Shown here in pieces: positions 11,016 through 22,018 of a stretch of DNA of 64,000 bases. Origin of the DNA: Buddleja alternifolia. Lineage: Eukaryota; Streptophyta; Magnoliopsida; Lamiales; Scrophulariaceae. The notes below the pieces were generated by a model. That model did not search any database. It was not told the DNA's origin and worked only from the letters and a program-made list of their open reading frames with translations. The stretch's first letter is position 1, and every line of letters starts with the position of its first letter. Location of the stretch: assembly GCA_019426215.1 (NCBI GenBank), contig CM033396.1, positions 32,903,154-32,967,153 of the forward strand, given 5' to 3'. The translations under genes were made by a program, and so were the position numbers.

Positions 11016-12782
11016 ATGGCGCAGCCTGAAACGGCCATGCCGCTGCCGGTAACGGTCACACCAAATAGAAACCATAAGAAACTGAAACGGCATTTGGTGG
11101 GAGCCCCTACACCACCGCAAATAAATACTGATACAAATCCCCCGGAGATGCAGCAACAGGCAGGTCTACATGAGCCGACGGAGGATAGTACGATGAACAA
11201 TGCATGGGAATCCCATACGTTACGTGATACTTGGGCGCGACAACGGACAGAACCAACACTGTACACGGGCGACGGCGAAAAAGATGACCTGGAATCCCTT
11301 CTTGAAGCGGATTTGGGAGATGATGACGGGACAGATGACTACACAATCCCGATTGAGGACCTTAAGGAGATGGTGGCCCCATATCGCCGGGCACTGGTCG
11401 TGAAAGTTCTCGGACGCAGAGTCGGATTTGCGATGCTCAAACAACGAATGAAAACCCTCTGGCAACTTCCGTATGACATCAACCCGGTCGACATTGGTAA
11501 CGAGTTCTACTTGGTTCGTTTTCGCACCAAAGAGGATTATGATCATGTTTTAGATGATGGCCCGTGGATGATTCTAGGCCATTACTTAACTGTGAAAAAA
11601 TGGGATCCGTTATTTGATCCGAAAACTAAAAAAATTTCATCCACTGCCGTGTGGATACACTTTCCGGAACTACCAATTCACTATCTCAATGAAAAAGTGA
11701 TATGTGGCATGGGAGGAATAATAGGTAAGGTGATTCGATTGGATAAAAACACGGAAGAGGCTAAGAGGGGCCGGTATGCCCGGGTATGTGTGGAAGTACT
11801 GGATCTTAAAACACCACTGCGACCTTACTTAAGGGTGAACAAGAAGATCCGTGTAGTGGAATACGAAGGCCTGAATATGTTGTGTTTTTCGTGTGGAGCC
11901 TATGGCCATCGACAAGAGATGTGTGGGTCTACGGGTCAGTCGAGCGCATCAGAGCCATCTCCACAGGGACAACAAGAATCAGATTTGTCAAAGGATACAT
12001 CGCCCCCCAAAACATATGGTCCGTGGAACTTAGTCCAGCCAAGACGAAACCAAAGGAAGAGCATGGGACCAGCCGTTACTCAGGACACAGCTTTACCCAC
12101 GGGTATTTTTAATTCGAGACAGTATGAGGGGGCAAATACGTGGGGTGCGACGACAAAAGAGGCTAAGGGAAAGGGAACTACTACTAACCTTAGAGCCAAG
12201 CAACACTATGTTCGAAAGGATACGGGGAAAATTACCAAGGAGCCAACCAAAAATCACGTTGAACCTGCTTCAACCAGAAACAAATTTGATATTCTGAATG
12301 GCTTGGAGAATGACATGGGATTGGAAGGGGGGCCAGGAAATCCATCTAGAGGAGAGAGGGGGAACCATACTGTTCGACGTCAGTTAATCCCAAGAACTAA
12401 TATATCACATAAGGCGCCGATAATTAACATGGATCGAGTTCCACCTCTTTCACATGGTAATACATACACTATCTCACATAATCGAATCAATCCAATTTTT
12501 GAGACGGGACAACCTTCGGATGCAGCTAGTGGAGAAGGACGATCACTTTCTCAATCTTTTACTTTCAGTGCTAAATTTCCACATGACGGTTTGGAGGAGA
12601 CACTTCAGGCTGACGGGTTAGAGACTTCGGAGGAGGATTCGGACTCGGATAATGATGAGTTGTCTATGGCCACGGAAAATGACGAGGATGGGGACCGAGA
12701 GGATGAAACTGTAACTAACTGCTGCATGGATATAGACATTAGCTCAGACGTTGTGAGGGGGGTTCATCAACCCAAGGTATGA
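11016..12782 (+). CDS. LINE ORF1: RNA-binding DUF4283 / zinc-knuckle protein
   Basis: This 588-residue open frame is intact. Residues about 122-200 carry the DUF4283 fold found in plant L1 ORF1 proteins (YRRALVVKVLGRR through GPWMILGHYLTVKKWDP). A single CCHC zinc knuckle follows at 290-303 (C-X2-C-X4-H-X4-C, beginning CFSCGAYGH). The C-terminal half is low-complexity and ends in an acidic serine/aspartate-rich tail at about 540-570. By analogy with other L1 ORF1 proteins it should coat the element's RNA and act as a nucleic-acid chaperone in the ribonucleoprotein. The start chosen is the first ATG of the frame, 225 bases from the element's 5' end. ORF2 follows after a short gap. Confidence 0.9.
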   Translation: MAQPETAMPLPVTVTPNRNHKKLKRHLVGAPTPPQINTDTNPPEMQQQAGLHEPTEDSTMNNAWESHTLRDTWARQRTEPTLYTGDGEKDDLESLLEADLGDDDGTDDYTIPIEDLKEMVAPYRRALVVKVLGRRVGFAMLKQRMKTLWQLPYDINPVDIGNEFYLVRFRTKEDYDHVLDDGPWMILGHYLTVKKWDPLFDPKTKKISSTAVWIHFPELPIHYLNEKVICGMGGIIGKVIRLDKNTEEAKRGRYARVCVEVLDLKTPLRPYLRVNKKIRVVEYEGLNMLCFSCGAYGHRQEMCGSTGQSSASEPSPQGQQESDLSKDTSPPKTYGPWNLVQPRRNQRKSMGPAVTQDTALPTGIFNSRQYEGANTWGATTKEAKGKGTTTNLRAKQHYVRKDTGKITKEPTKNHVEPASTRNKFDILNGLENDMGLEGGPGNPSRGERGNHTVRRQLIPRTNISHKAPIINMDRVPPLSHGNTYTISHNRINPIFETGQPSDAASGEGRSLSQSFTFSAKFPHDGLEETLQADGLETSEEDSDSDNDELSMATENDEDGDREDETVTNCCMDIDISSDVVRGVHQPKV

Positions 12783-12810
12783 CTTTCTTAGTCCGATTTT
12801 ATTTTCTAAA

Positions 12811-15800
12811 ATGTTTAGTTTTTTATGTTGATTTTTTTGGGATTGCAGAGGGGCGGTTGACCCAAAAATTTTAACCGTGTTAAAAGAAGTGCTTCAGCGG
12901 AATAAACCGATGATTTTAGTGCTAATGGAGCCACGTGTTCGTGGCACGCATGCTGAAGATATCATGCGAAATAGTCGTTTTGATCGAGTGGAAATGGTTG
13001 AAGCCCGTGGGTTCGCGGGTGGAATTTGGATGTTTTGGAATACGACAGATGTGGATTTGGTGTTTAAAGCAGCAAATGATCAGAGTATTACGGTAGTTGT
13101 TAAACCGCCAGGGATGTGTGATTGGGTGCTCACGGCGGTTTATGCGAGTCCCCAACTAGACAACCGAAACCACTTGTGGGATTACATCCAATATATGGCT
13201 CCACATATCAGTGGCCCGTGGGTTATTGCTGGGGATATGAATACAGTCATTAGTCAGGAGGAAAAATCCGGGGGGGGGGGGGGGGGGGGGCGATCGACTA
13301 TAACAAATGTCACAAATTTGTGGAATGCATGAATTAATGTAACTTGATTGACCTTAAGTTCGTGGGTTCACCATTTACCTGGGCGAAAGGGGGAAATTCA
13401 CCACTACAACAACGACTTGACCGAGCACTTTGTAATGAAGTTTGGCGTCTTAGGTTTCCTCAAGCGCTAGTTACTCACCTACCGAGAATTGGGTCCGATC
13501 ATTCGCCTATTCGCCTATCTTTGACGGGGATCTCAACATTTACCCGGACAGATGAAAATTTTTGATTTCAGTCGGCTTGGTTCACACATCCGCATTTTCA
13601 AGAGATGGTTGCTCAGAATTGGGGAATGGATCGAGCGGGAGGAATATCAACTCAAATTCATCATACTCGTAAGGAGGCCTCAGACTGGAACCGACAAGTT
13701 TTTGGTCATATCTTTCAGCGAAAACAAAGGTTGTTAGCTCGGATTGCTGGCATTCAGAGGGCACAGGGACTGTCTTTTAGACAATCTCTCCGGAAACTCG
13801 AAGCGAAGCTTCTAGTGGAATATAATGATACATTGCGACAAGAAGAGCTCTTTTGGAAACAAAAATCTCGGGTTCAATGGCTGAGAGGCGCTGGTGATCT
13901 TAATACCAAGTTTTTCCACCTTTCGGCAGTCACAAGACAAAGCAAAAAACCGATTCATATGCTCCACAGAGAGGATGGCAGCGACGAGACCAATCCAATA
14001 AAGCTCCAATAAATGGCTGTGGATTTCTACCAACGACTCTATGGGGAGGAAGGCCCAGTTATGACTTACACTGAGACGACCAATTTCCCTCAGTTACAGA
14101 AACATCACAAAGCCATGCTAAACCTCCCAGTGACCAAAGAGGAAGTGAAACAAGCACTGTGGGAGATGAGCCCTACTAAATCACCAGGACCAGACGGTAT
14201 TCAGCCCATCTTCTATCAGAGATGCTGGGACATTGTTGGAGAGGACATTTTCTAGCTTGTACGTGACTCTCTCCAATCAGGTACACTCGATACTAGTATG
14301 AATAAATCTCGTATTGTGCTTATTCCTAAGGAAAAACATCCGACACATCTCTCGCAGTTCCGTCCGATTAGTCTGACCAATGTAGCTTTGAAAATCATAA
14401 CCAAGACTATGACTAACCGGATTCGTGAGTTTATGAATGTGCTAATTCCCCAAACTCAAAGTAGTTTTATTAAAGGCCGACAAACAATCGATAATGTTTG
14501 GATTACCCAGGAAATTGTTCATGATTTGAGTAAGTTAAAAGGGAAAAAAAGTTTTTTTATCACAAAAATAGATTTTGAGAAGGCCTATGATCGGATTAAT
14601 TGGACCTTTCTTGAGAATGTGTTGGGTGAGTTGGGATTCCCCGAGAACTGGACCAAGCTGATTATGGCATGCACTACTCAAGCCCAGTTGTCTCTATATT
14701 ATGGAACGGGACAACTACAGAGTGGTTCGTGCCTAAGCGTGGTCTAAGACAAGGGGACCCCCTGTCGCCTTATCTTTTTGTGTTTTGTGTTCAGAAACTA
14801 GGCTCGTTAATTGACAATGCAGTGAAGGATAGAATTTGGATACCAGTCCCGACATCCCGGAACGGACCCCAAATATCACATCTAATGTTCGCAGATGATC
14901 TTCTGCTTTTTGGAGAGGCCTCGTTTCGACGGGTGCAATCAGCAACTCAGATTCTTAGTCATTTTTGTGGTATGTCCGGTCAGAGGATTAACACTCAAAA
15001 ATCTCGGATTTATTTTTTGACCAATACTAAGACCGAAATCAAGCACCGCATCACTCAGATCTCGAAGCTTAAAACAACTGATAATCTCGGGCGATATCTC
15101 GGTTTGCCTCTCCATCACGGGAGGGTCCTCAAACGAGACTACGGGTTCCTTGTAGAGAAGGGTTAAGGCACGACTAAAAGGGTGGAAATGTAAACAATTA
15201 TCCCTGGCGGGACAGGCCACGCTCATCAAAGCAGTCACTGAAACAATTCCAGCTTACCACATGCAAACTACCCGAATACCTTTTGGGATTTGTGCTGCCA
15301 TTGATAAGGCAAATAGGCGGTTCCTTTGGGGTGGTACGCCTACAGATCAAAAAATGCACATGCTTAAGTGGGATACGGTTTGCAAGGCTAAAGAAAGTGG
15401 GAGACTAGGCTTATGGTGCCTTCGAGAAGTGAATCTAGCGCTACTCAGGAAGCTTGGTTGGCAGGTGCTCACCGAGCAGTCGAGACTCTGGGTACAAGTA
15501 ATGCTTCATAAATACGTGCGGCGACAACAGGCACGTGCTAGAACTGCCACTTCATACTCATGGAGAAGTATTTCAGCCACACTGTCGTTTCTCCAGAAAG
15601 GGATTCAATGGATTGTGGGTACGGGCGAAGGCATACGTTTTTGGAAAGATAATTGGATCGAGGGCGGGCCCCCTTGAGCGATTTGTTGATCGAGCTCTAG
15701 ACATGGATACACTCCAGAGAAATGTGTCTAGTTACTGGATTCCTCGAATTGGCTGGGATTGGGAGAATATAGGGGACCTTCCTTCGGCAGTGATGAGGGA

Positions 15801-16869
15801 TATTGACAAAGTGAACTTGGACAGAACAGGGACCCATATAGATACCCCGAGTTGGAAACTGTCCTCAAATGGCCAGTATAACTGCAAGAGTGCTTACTCT
15901 GAACTCACACGGACGGACGACGACTCCCGGGAAGCCAAACAATGGACGAGAATCTGGAAGTCACATGGGGTTCACCGGCGTAAGATGTTTGCTTGGCTTG
16001 TTAGACACGATCGAATCCTCACCAGAGCACATCTATACTCGCGAGGCCTAACGGACACTAATTTATGTGCCCAGTGTAGAGGTGTTGTTGAGTCTATTTT
16101 ACTTGCTCTTCAAGATTGCTCATGGGCGCGAGGAATATGGAGTCATATTGTTCATCCGAAATGGCATACAATCTTTTTTGCAGGGACTCACAAGAGCTGG
16201 ATCGACTGGAACTTAACCCATGCTGCAAACAGGTATGATAGTTGTGAGGATTGGGCCATGGTTTTCACTGAGACAATTTCATTTATGTGGCAGATTCGGA
16301 ACGAGGTTCTCCATGGCAAACGCGAGGAGGTCCCGAGACTTGACTTGAGTCTAGATATGTTACTGAAAAGAATTGACGGAGTCCGTTTTGCCAAAAATTT
16401 TGACCCAGACGAACTACGAGTTCATTTTCGCACGGGTTGGAATAAGCCACCCACGGGGTATGCTAAAGTGAACGTGGATGCTGCAGTGTCCATCAATACG
16501 AACAATCTTGGCAACCGTGTAGGGGTCGGGGGAGTTCTACGAGATGAACAAGGTAAATGGATCAAAGGCTTCGGTGGGAGTATTGATCCATGTTCGGTGT
16601 TGGAAGCCGAGATACAAGCTATTCTACTGGGGTTAGAATTCGCATGGGATGCTGGCGTAAGAAAGGTACTTCTGGAATCTGACAGCACACTAGCACTCTC
16701 GTGTATTGGGGACGCTTCCGTTGCCTATCATCACTTCAACATGATTGTGGATATCTGGCGGATACTAGAGAGAGATTGGGAGGTCTTGTTGTGCCATGTT
16801 TCGCGGGAAGCAAACCATGTTGCTGATGATCTTGCTAAAAAGGGTTTGAAAACCCACATGCAAATATAA
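12811..16869 (+). pseudogene. LINE ORF2: AP-endonuclease / reverse transcriptase / RNase H, degraded
   Basis: In order: an apurinic endonuclease-like domain (DCRGAVDPK near 12841, AGGIWMFWN, VIAGDMNTV, and SDHSP near 13495); the reverse transcriptase (KSPGPDGIQPIFYQ near 14180, FRPISLTNVALK, DFEKAYDRINW, GLRQGDPLSPYLF, catalytic FADD near 14890); a zinc-binding RVT region (about 15980-16130); and an RNase H at the C-terminus (NVDAAVS near 16471, ESDSTLALS, ANHVADDLA). The frame is broken repeatedly: a TGA right after the likely start (12829), frame changes after a 21-base G run near 13290, near 13330, 14010, 14250, 14690, 15160 and 15650, and several stops. The RT active-site aspartates survive, but no enzyme could be made from this copy. 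Confidence 0.92.
13270..13290 (+). repeat. 21-base G homopolymer in the LINE endonuclease region
   Basis: An uninterrupted run of 21 G lies just after the GDMNTV part of the endonuclease and encodes a glycine run. It could be slippage expansion of a shorter G tract in the source element or a sequencing/assembly artefact. The reading frame fails shortly downstream. Confidence 0.9.
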
Positions 16870-17107
16870 ATGTACCGGATATGCGTAGTGCTTATTTTCT
16901 CTCGTTGGATGCCGATGGGCATAAATGGCCACGCTTAGTAACTATGAACTCGGGTTTGTCGAGTCAATAACTCTTTTTGGGTAAACCCCCCTCTTGGAAT
17001 AATAATAAAAAAAAAGATTGTTAGCCAATAAATAAGTTGCTTGAGTATCAAGGTCATCTATTATGTAGTTTTTAAAGGGTTGGTTGGACACGTGGTGGTT
17101 TGTCGAA

Positions 17108-17700
17108 TAGGGATGGCAATGGGGCCGGGTCCAACGAGTACCCGCCCCGAACCCGCCCCTAATGGGGCGGGTATGAGTCCAAAAAAATGGGCCCGGGTCA
17201 GGGGCCGGGTATCGAAATTCAAGACCCGGCCGGGTCCGGGGCGGGTAACGAGTCCAGTCGATACCCGGCCGGGTCCGGGGCGGGTAACGAGTCCAGTCGA
17301 TACCCGCCCCGGTCTATCAACATAATATTTTTTTTTTTAGTTTTATATATCTAATTATATTAATATTTATTAGTATTTATAAATTATATCAAAAAAATGT
17401 TCTCAATCATTCTACCCTTCAACATAAACCCTCAATCATTATATATCTAATTTTTTTGAACTTTGTACTTGTTTAATCATTTTGAATTTTTTTTTTGCAT
17501 TTAAGTATCGAATGACTTATAGTGGATTTATTTACCTTGAATCATCAATTCGATGTTATTTACTTATTTTATATGTTTTGAATGTGTTTTTGAGAATAAG
17601 ATAAACTAAAAAAATTCCAAAAAAATAAAAAAAAATTCTTAATGGGGCGGGTAACGAGTCCTGCTATACCCGCCCCATACCCGCCCCGTTGCCATCCCTA
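17108..17700. mobile_element. hAT-type MITE, second member, exact 8-bp TSD
   Basis: The ends TAGGGATGGCAATGGGG and CCCCGTTGCCATCCCTA are inverted copies. TTGTCGAA flanks both sides exactly (17100-17107 and 17701-17708), and copy 2 has the uninterrupted GTGGTTTGTAGAAGAAC near 21481. The GC-rich ends carry stacked GGGCGGGTA / TACCCG words, including an internal direct repeat with CGGGTAACGAGTCCAGTCGA at about 17240-17305. The middle is AT-rich. It belongs to the family of 6308-6867. Confidence 0.88.
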
Positions 17701-17832
17701 TTGTCGAAGAACTACACCTTGCACCGTTTGCACAACGACTATGAATTAATGGAGAAGCAGAAAACAATGTAGAAGAACTGCACCTTGCACCATTTGCACA
17801 ACGACTATGAAACGGGGAAGCAAAAAACAATG
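17701..17832. repeat. Direct dimer of about 62 bp
   Basis: The phrase GAAGAACT[A/G]CACCTTGCACC, followed by TTTGCACAACGACTATGAA and a run ending AAAACAATGTA, occurs twice in a row. The same dimer is present in copy 2 (about 21490-21612), so it predates the segmental duplication. No function is evident. Confidence 0.7.
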
Positions 17833-17866
17833 TATGGCCCACGGGAGTAGTGTCAGGGCCCACGGA

Positions 17867-17957
17867 CAGGGGCGGATCTACCTATAGGTAGGGGGGGCAG
17901 TGCCCCCACTGAAAATCCTAGTGCCCCCACTGACCTCAGTTTCTAGATCCGCTACTG
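17867..17957. mobile_element. 91-bp hAT-type micro-MITE, TSD CCCACGGA
   Basis: The ends CAGGGGCGGATCTA and TAGATCCGCTACTG are near-perfect inverted repeats with the CAGGGGCGGA start typical of many plant hAT elements. CCCACGGA flanks both sides (17859-17866 and 17958-17965). The interior includes GTGCCCCCACTGA twice. The corresponding point of copy 2 (about 21640) has diverged and gives no clean empty site. Confidence 0.8.
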
Positions 17958-17999
17958 CCCACGGAGAACATGTGAACCCATTTGATATAAAGGCTGATG

Positions 18000-18327
18000 G
18001 CGGACATGAATTCAATCAATACTAGCTGAGATAGAAAATGATACTATCCCATAACCTACCAAGTCCTAGCGAAAAGATGTCCGTACATAAGACTTGCCTA
18101 AACCAAGTTTTTACTTATATGTGAGCAAGTAGGAAATGACGATGTCCATTCACCAGCTTGAGGGTGTGTATTGGAAATCGGATTCGATATATTGAAATCT
18201 CGACTTTGATATGGTTATATAATGGATATATAGGCGATTGAGAATGTGGATTCATTGGATTAATAGATTTGAAATTATTCTATCCTAGATTCTATTGCAC
18301 CATGTAGTATTATTAGTTTAACGCCTA
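18000..18327 (+). other. Probable relic of a copia 3' end (PPT and LTR start), also at 21690-22013
   Basis: CATTCACCAGCTTGAGGG followed by TGTATTGGAAAT (about 18151) resembles the polypurine tract and LTR start that end many Ty1/copia elements. The about 160 bases after it, ending in GCACCATGTAGTATTATTA, would be part of an LTR. The same stretch is in copy 2. It is too short and decayed to assign to a lineage. Confidence 0.3.
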
Positions 18328-21300
18328 CAAGTTGGGTCCATTATGTTTAAATTTTGGGGCGTGACAATTTTGATCGAAACCCAAATTTTCTCAAAATTTT
18401 TACCGAAACGCGAAATTTCCCAAAATTTAAAATAATTTTTTTAAAAATATTTTATTGTTAAAAATTAGGGTCAAATGATCATTCATATTAAAAAGTATAT
18501 ATATATATATATATATATAATAAATGACCAATTATGTAAATCAATAAGCAATAAATTTAAATACGAATCTGAAAGTGATATTAGGTAACAGGTTAATAGA
18601 AATCCAGGTCTAAACACAAAAATTATTTAAATAAGATATCATAAAAATCCTCTTAATAGCTTGATGTGGTTTTGAATAATGATTTTTAGTAAAATTGTGG
18701 TATACTTTATTTTAATGAACTTTTTATGATATTTGATTATCATTTTATGGGAAAATGGCATTTTTAGCCCCTAAAGTGGCCAGAAAGAATCAGAGTAGTC
18801 CTTCAAATGAAAAAATTAATATTACTGCCCCTCAAGTCATATTTTGAGTTTCAATGTGATTCTTCTGATCAGTTTCTGACCATTTTTGTCCGGCCAAGGT
18901 GGCAAAGCAAGGGTATGCCCGTCTTTTTATTTCACTTTAGTCCCTGAACACAACGAATTTGTGTCAATTAGGACCCTGGTCAATGTTGGACCAAAAGAAG
19001 CGGGAAAGGGAATGGCAGCTCCCGTGTATTTCAATTTTTTGAGTCTTTTTTAATTCTCTTGTGTTTTCAAAAATCGGATCATGTGTTTAGGTTTTCCTTT
19101 TACAATCGTAACTATTAATTGAATGATGGATATATAGATACTTTGCCTTGAAACTCAATGTTTTTTCTGATTATGCCTTGCATAGTAATGAATAGTGTAC
19201 TTCACATGATGATTACATAAGTTAAATCATTTTCTTGAATATATATATATATATATATATATGAAGTTATTTAATTTTTCCAATGTCTGTTGTGTACTTC
19301 ACATGATGATTGCATAAGTTATCATTATTTCATATTTTTCAAAGTAAGTCATTTCATTCAACAAGATTCATTATGCATATATTATTAATGGAATATAATT
19401 AATGTATAAAATGCATTATTATGATATTTAAAGTTACACCAAATTTCATTGTAAATTTCCAAATATTTTTATAAATTTCTATGATTTTTTTACAATCGAA
19501 AAAGAAATTTTGAATATACTAAATTTCCATCGAAATTTCCGTAAATTTACTACCCCGATATTGACACTAATACCGAGATTTAATACCTTGTACATATACA
19601 CACACAAATGAATCTATATCTAATATCTATATCTTTTACATAGGTATGAATCTTAACAGGTGAGTATTGTGATCCATAGAGAATCTCCTTTTGCTCATTA
19701 AGACGTGAGAAACATGCAATATTATAGACCAGTCACAAAACATTTAATATTATATACGAGAAGATTAGAGTCATTTTTAAGTTTTGTATTGACCACTATG
19801 ATCCGCAACCAAACAGTCATGTCATCAAGGAACCAAACTCAGCAATTGCAAATTTTTCACTACTCATGCATAAACAGTTATTTCATCTACCAAACATTAA
19901 CATTTATATTTTTCACCACCACAACTCATACATAAACAGTTATCCATCCCACTTAAGTTCAAGGATCAATTGTGAAGAGGAGACAGAGAGGGCGAGGAAG
20001 ATCTCATGATCTTTCAATTGTGGAAATGTGAACACAGAACTTTCACATTCTAGCTTACATTGTGCATTATATACTAAAACCTTATATGTGATAGTTGCAG
20101 ACTTTCTCTACTTACCGCAGTTGAAGAAAATAAACTTAACATAATTAAAGGAAATTCAATACAAAACTTGGGAAATAAAATTAGAAAAACTTAAAAGAAA
20201 AATCAAGAACCAAACTTAGAAAGTAAAGTTTCATGTACAAAAAAAAAAGCCAATAGCAAATTTTGTAAATTCAAAATATTGAAACAAAAATGAAATAGGA
20301 AAACTCAAAACAAAACTTTGGAAAATAATATTAAAAAAGTCAAAGGAAAAATAGAAAACCAAACTTAGAAAGTACTAAGTTATAGTCAAATCATTGAAGC
20401 CATACCATAATAAAGCCTTCTTCATCAATAAATCCATTATATGTTGAAATCTTCTAGTAATATGCCTTGGAACAACTTCGCATCTAACATCGAAAATAAG
20501 AAACAAAAACTTCCACAAGAAACCTGCAAAGTACTCCTTACATGCTCGCTTAAAGTTTCTTTGGTGCATGTTTCTGCTTTCTGAAAATAAAAGAGAACCT
20601 GAAACAGTAGCAAATAAAAATTTCACACCCTTCTTGAAAACATTACTTCAGTCGTCATCCATAAAAAATCTGCTTTTGCACATTAAGCATGTGAGAAACA
20701 TGTAATCTGATAGATGAAAGACAAAATATCCAATTAAGAAAATATTTAGTATGTTTTCGCTTGACCACAATAATATACAATCAAATAGTTATGGCATCTA
20801 TCAATTTTCAAGATAGTTGTAAGAAGCATGATTAGGGACCCATACTTAGAATATACAAACTTTCACCCCAACAACTCATGCATAAACTGATATGTCATCG
20901 AACAATGTTCAAGATCAAACTAAAAACTATGACGAGAGAGTTAAACTTAGCAATTACAAATTATTCACCATAGCGTGCGTGCATTAACAGTTTATCCAAA
21001 TCATTAATGTTCATGGATCAATTTTGGAGAATGACAAACTCAAAAATTATTGATTTTGCAACCTTTGATCACTATATGAATCCAACCAAAAAGAAATATA
21101 TTACCTAACAAAACCTATTATCCCGCCCAACAATATAGTAATAGTTGATACATACTCCAAATATGAATTATACTCGAATAACATATTCAAATTACCTTCA
21201 ATATGATAACGAAATTAAAACAGAATAAATAAGAAAGAGGAAAAAGGAGGATGAGAGTAAAAGCAACAAAAGAAAGAGAGAAAAAAAGATTTTGATGAGA

Positions 21301-22013
21301 ACAAAAACCTTTCCGCATTATTGTTTTTATTGCTCATATAATCTACTAACAGCACTTTGTCTATGTTAACGCATTTAAAGTGCTTTAAATTCAGGACAAA
21401 GATTATTAACCAATAAATAAGTTGCTTGAGTGCCAAGTTCATCTATTATGTAGTTTTTAAAGGGGTTGGTTGGGCAGGTGGTGGTTTGTAGAAGAACTAC
21501 ACCTTGCACAGTTTGCACAACGACTATGAAAGAGAAACAGAAAACAATGTAGAAGAACTGCACCTTGCACTGTTTGCACAACGACTATGAAACGGAGAAG
21601 CAAAAAACAATGTATGTTCCACGGGAACAGTGTTAGGGCTGAGTTATATCACAAGGAACATGTGAACCCATTTGGATATAAAGGCTGATGGCGAACATGA
21701 ATTCAATCGAGACTAGCTGAGATAGAAAATGATACTATCCCATAACCTTCCAAGTCCTAGCGAAAAGATGTCCGTACATAAGACTTGCCTAAAACAAGTT
21801 TTTACTTATATGTGAGCAAGCAGGAAATGACGATGTCCATTCACCAGCTTGAGGGTGCGTATTGGAAATCGGATTCGATACACTGAAATCTCGACTTTCA
21901 TATGGTTATATAATGGATATATCGGCGATTGAGTATAAGGATTCATTAGATTCTGATGTGATTTGAAATTATTCTATCCTTGATTCTATTGCACCATGTA
22001 GTATTATCACCTA
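18328..22013 (+). repeat. Tandem segmental duplication, copy 2 (near-ancestral unit)
   Basis: This is the shorter copy, with one insertion of about 570 bases near 18753-19324. It preserves uninterrupted target sites for the LINE (about 21395-21410), the CACTA MITE (20961), the foldback element (about 20440) and the hAT MITE at 17108 (about 21487), so it acts as an empty-site control for copy 1. No protein-coding gene is evident. The frames in it are short and match no family I recognise. Confidence 0.85.
18753..19324. mobile_element. Insertion of about 570 bp in copy 2, possibly a non-autonomous DNA element
   Basis: Copy 1 reads straight through this site (about 1775), while copy 2 has extra DNA beginning GGGAAAATGGCATTTTTAGC. 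A TTATCATT word occurs at both edges and may be the target duplication. One end looks like the terminal sequence of plant Mutator-type MITEs, but the other end is not its inverted copy. Inside, GTGTACTTCACATGATGATT occurs twice around an AT dinucleotide run (about 19238-19261). The class is uncertain. Confidence 0.5.
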
Positions 22014-22018
22014 CAAGT

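Larger units (their letters stand above)
10791..17013 (+). mobile_element. Full-length L1-type LINE with 16-bp TSD
   Basis: AAGATTGTTAGCCAAT occurs immediately before (10775-10790) and after (17014-17029) the element, and the matching site in copy 2 near 21410 is uninterrupted. The element is about 6.2 kb and ends in an AATAATAATAAAAAAAAA tail, as expected for target-primed reverse transcription. It carries a 225-base leader, an intact ORF1 and a damaged ORF2 with endonuclease, reverse transcriptase, zinc-binding and RNase H parts. That order marks the RNase H-bearing plant L1 lineage. Its base composition is visibly GC-richer than its surroundings. Confidence 0.95.
1367..18327 (+). repeat. 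Tandem segmental duplication, copy 1 (expanded by insertions)
   Basis: Copy 1 can be followed in pieces along copy 2: 1367-2109, 6156-6307, 6868-7537, 9384-9908, 10346-10790, 17014-17107 and 17701-18327 match successive parts of 18328-22013. CAAGT occurs at the left edge (1367-1371), at the junction (18328-18332) and at the right edge (22014-22018), as expected for a tandem duplication joined at microhomology. Removing the insertions listed below leaves about 3.1 kb, equal to copy 2 without its own insertion. The unit is non-coding and includes A-rich stretches and repeated phrases such as AACTCATGCATAAACAG. Confidence 0.85.

Noticed and set aside
10946..11546. Minus-strand frames opposite the LINE ORF1
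   Set aside because: They are shadow frames over a well-supported ORF1 and have no domain similarity.
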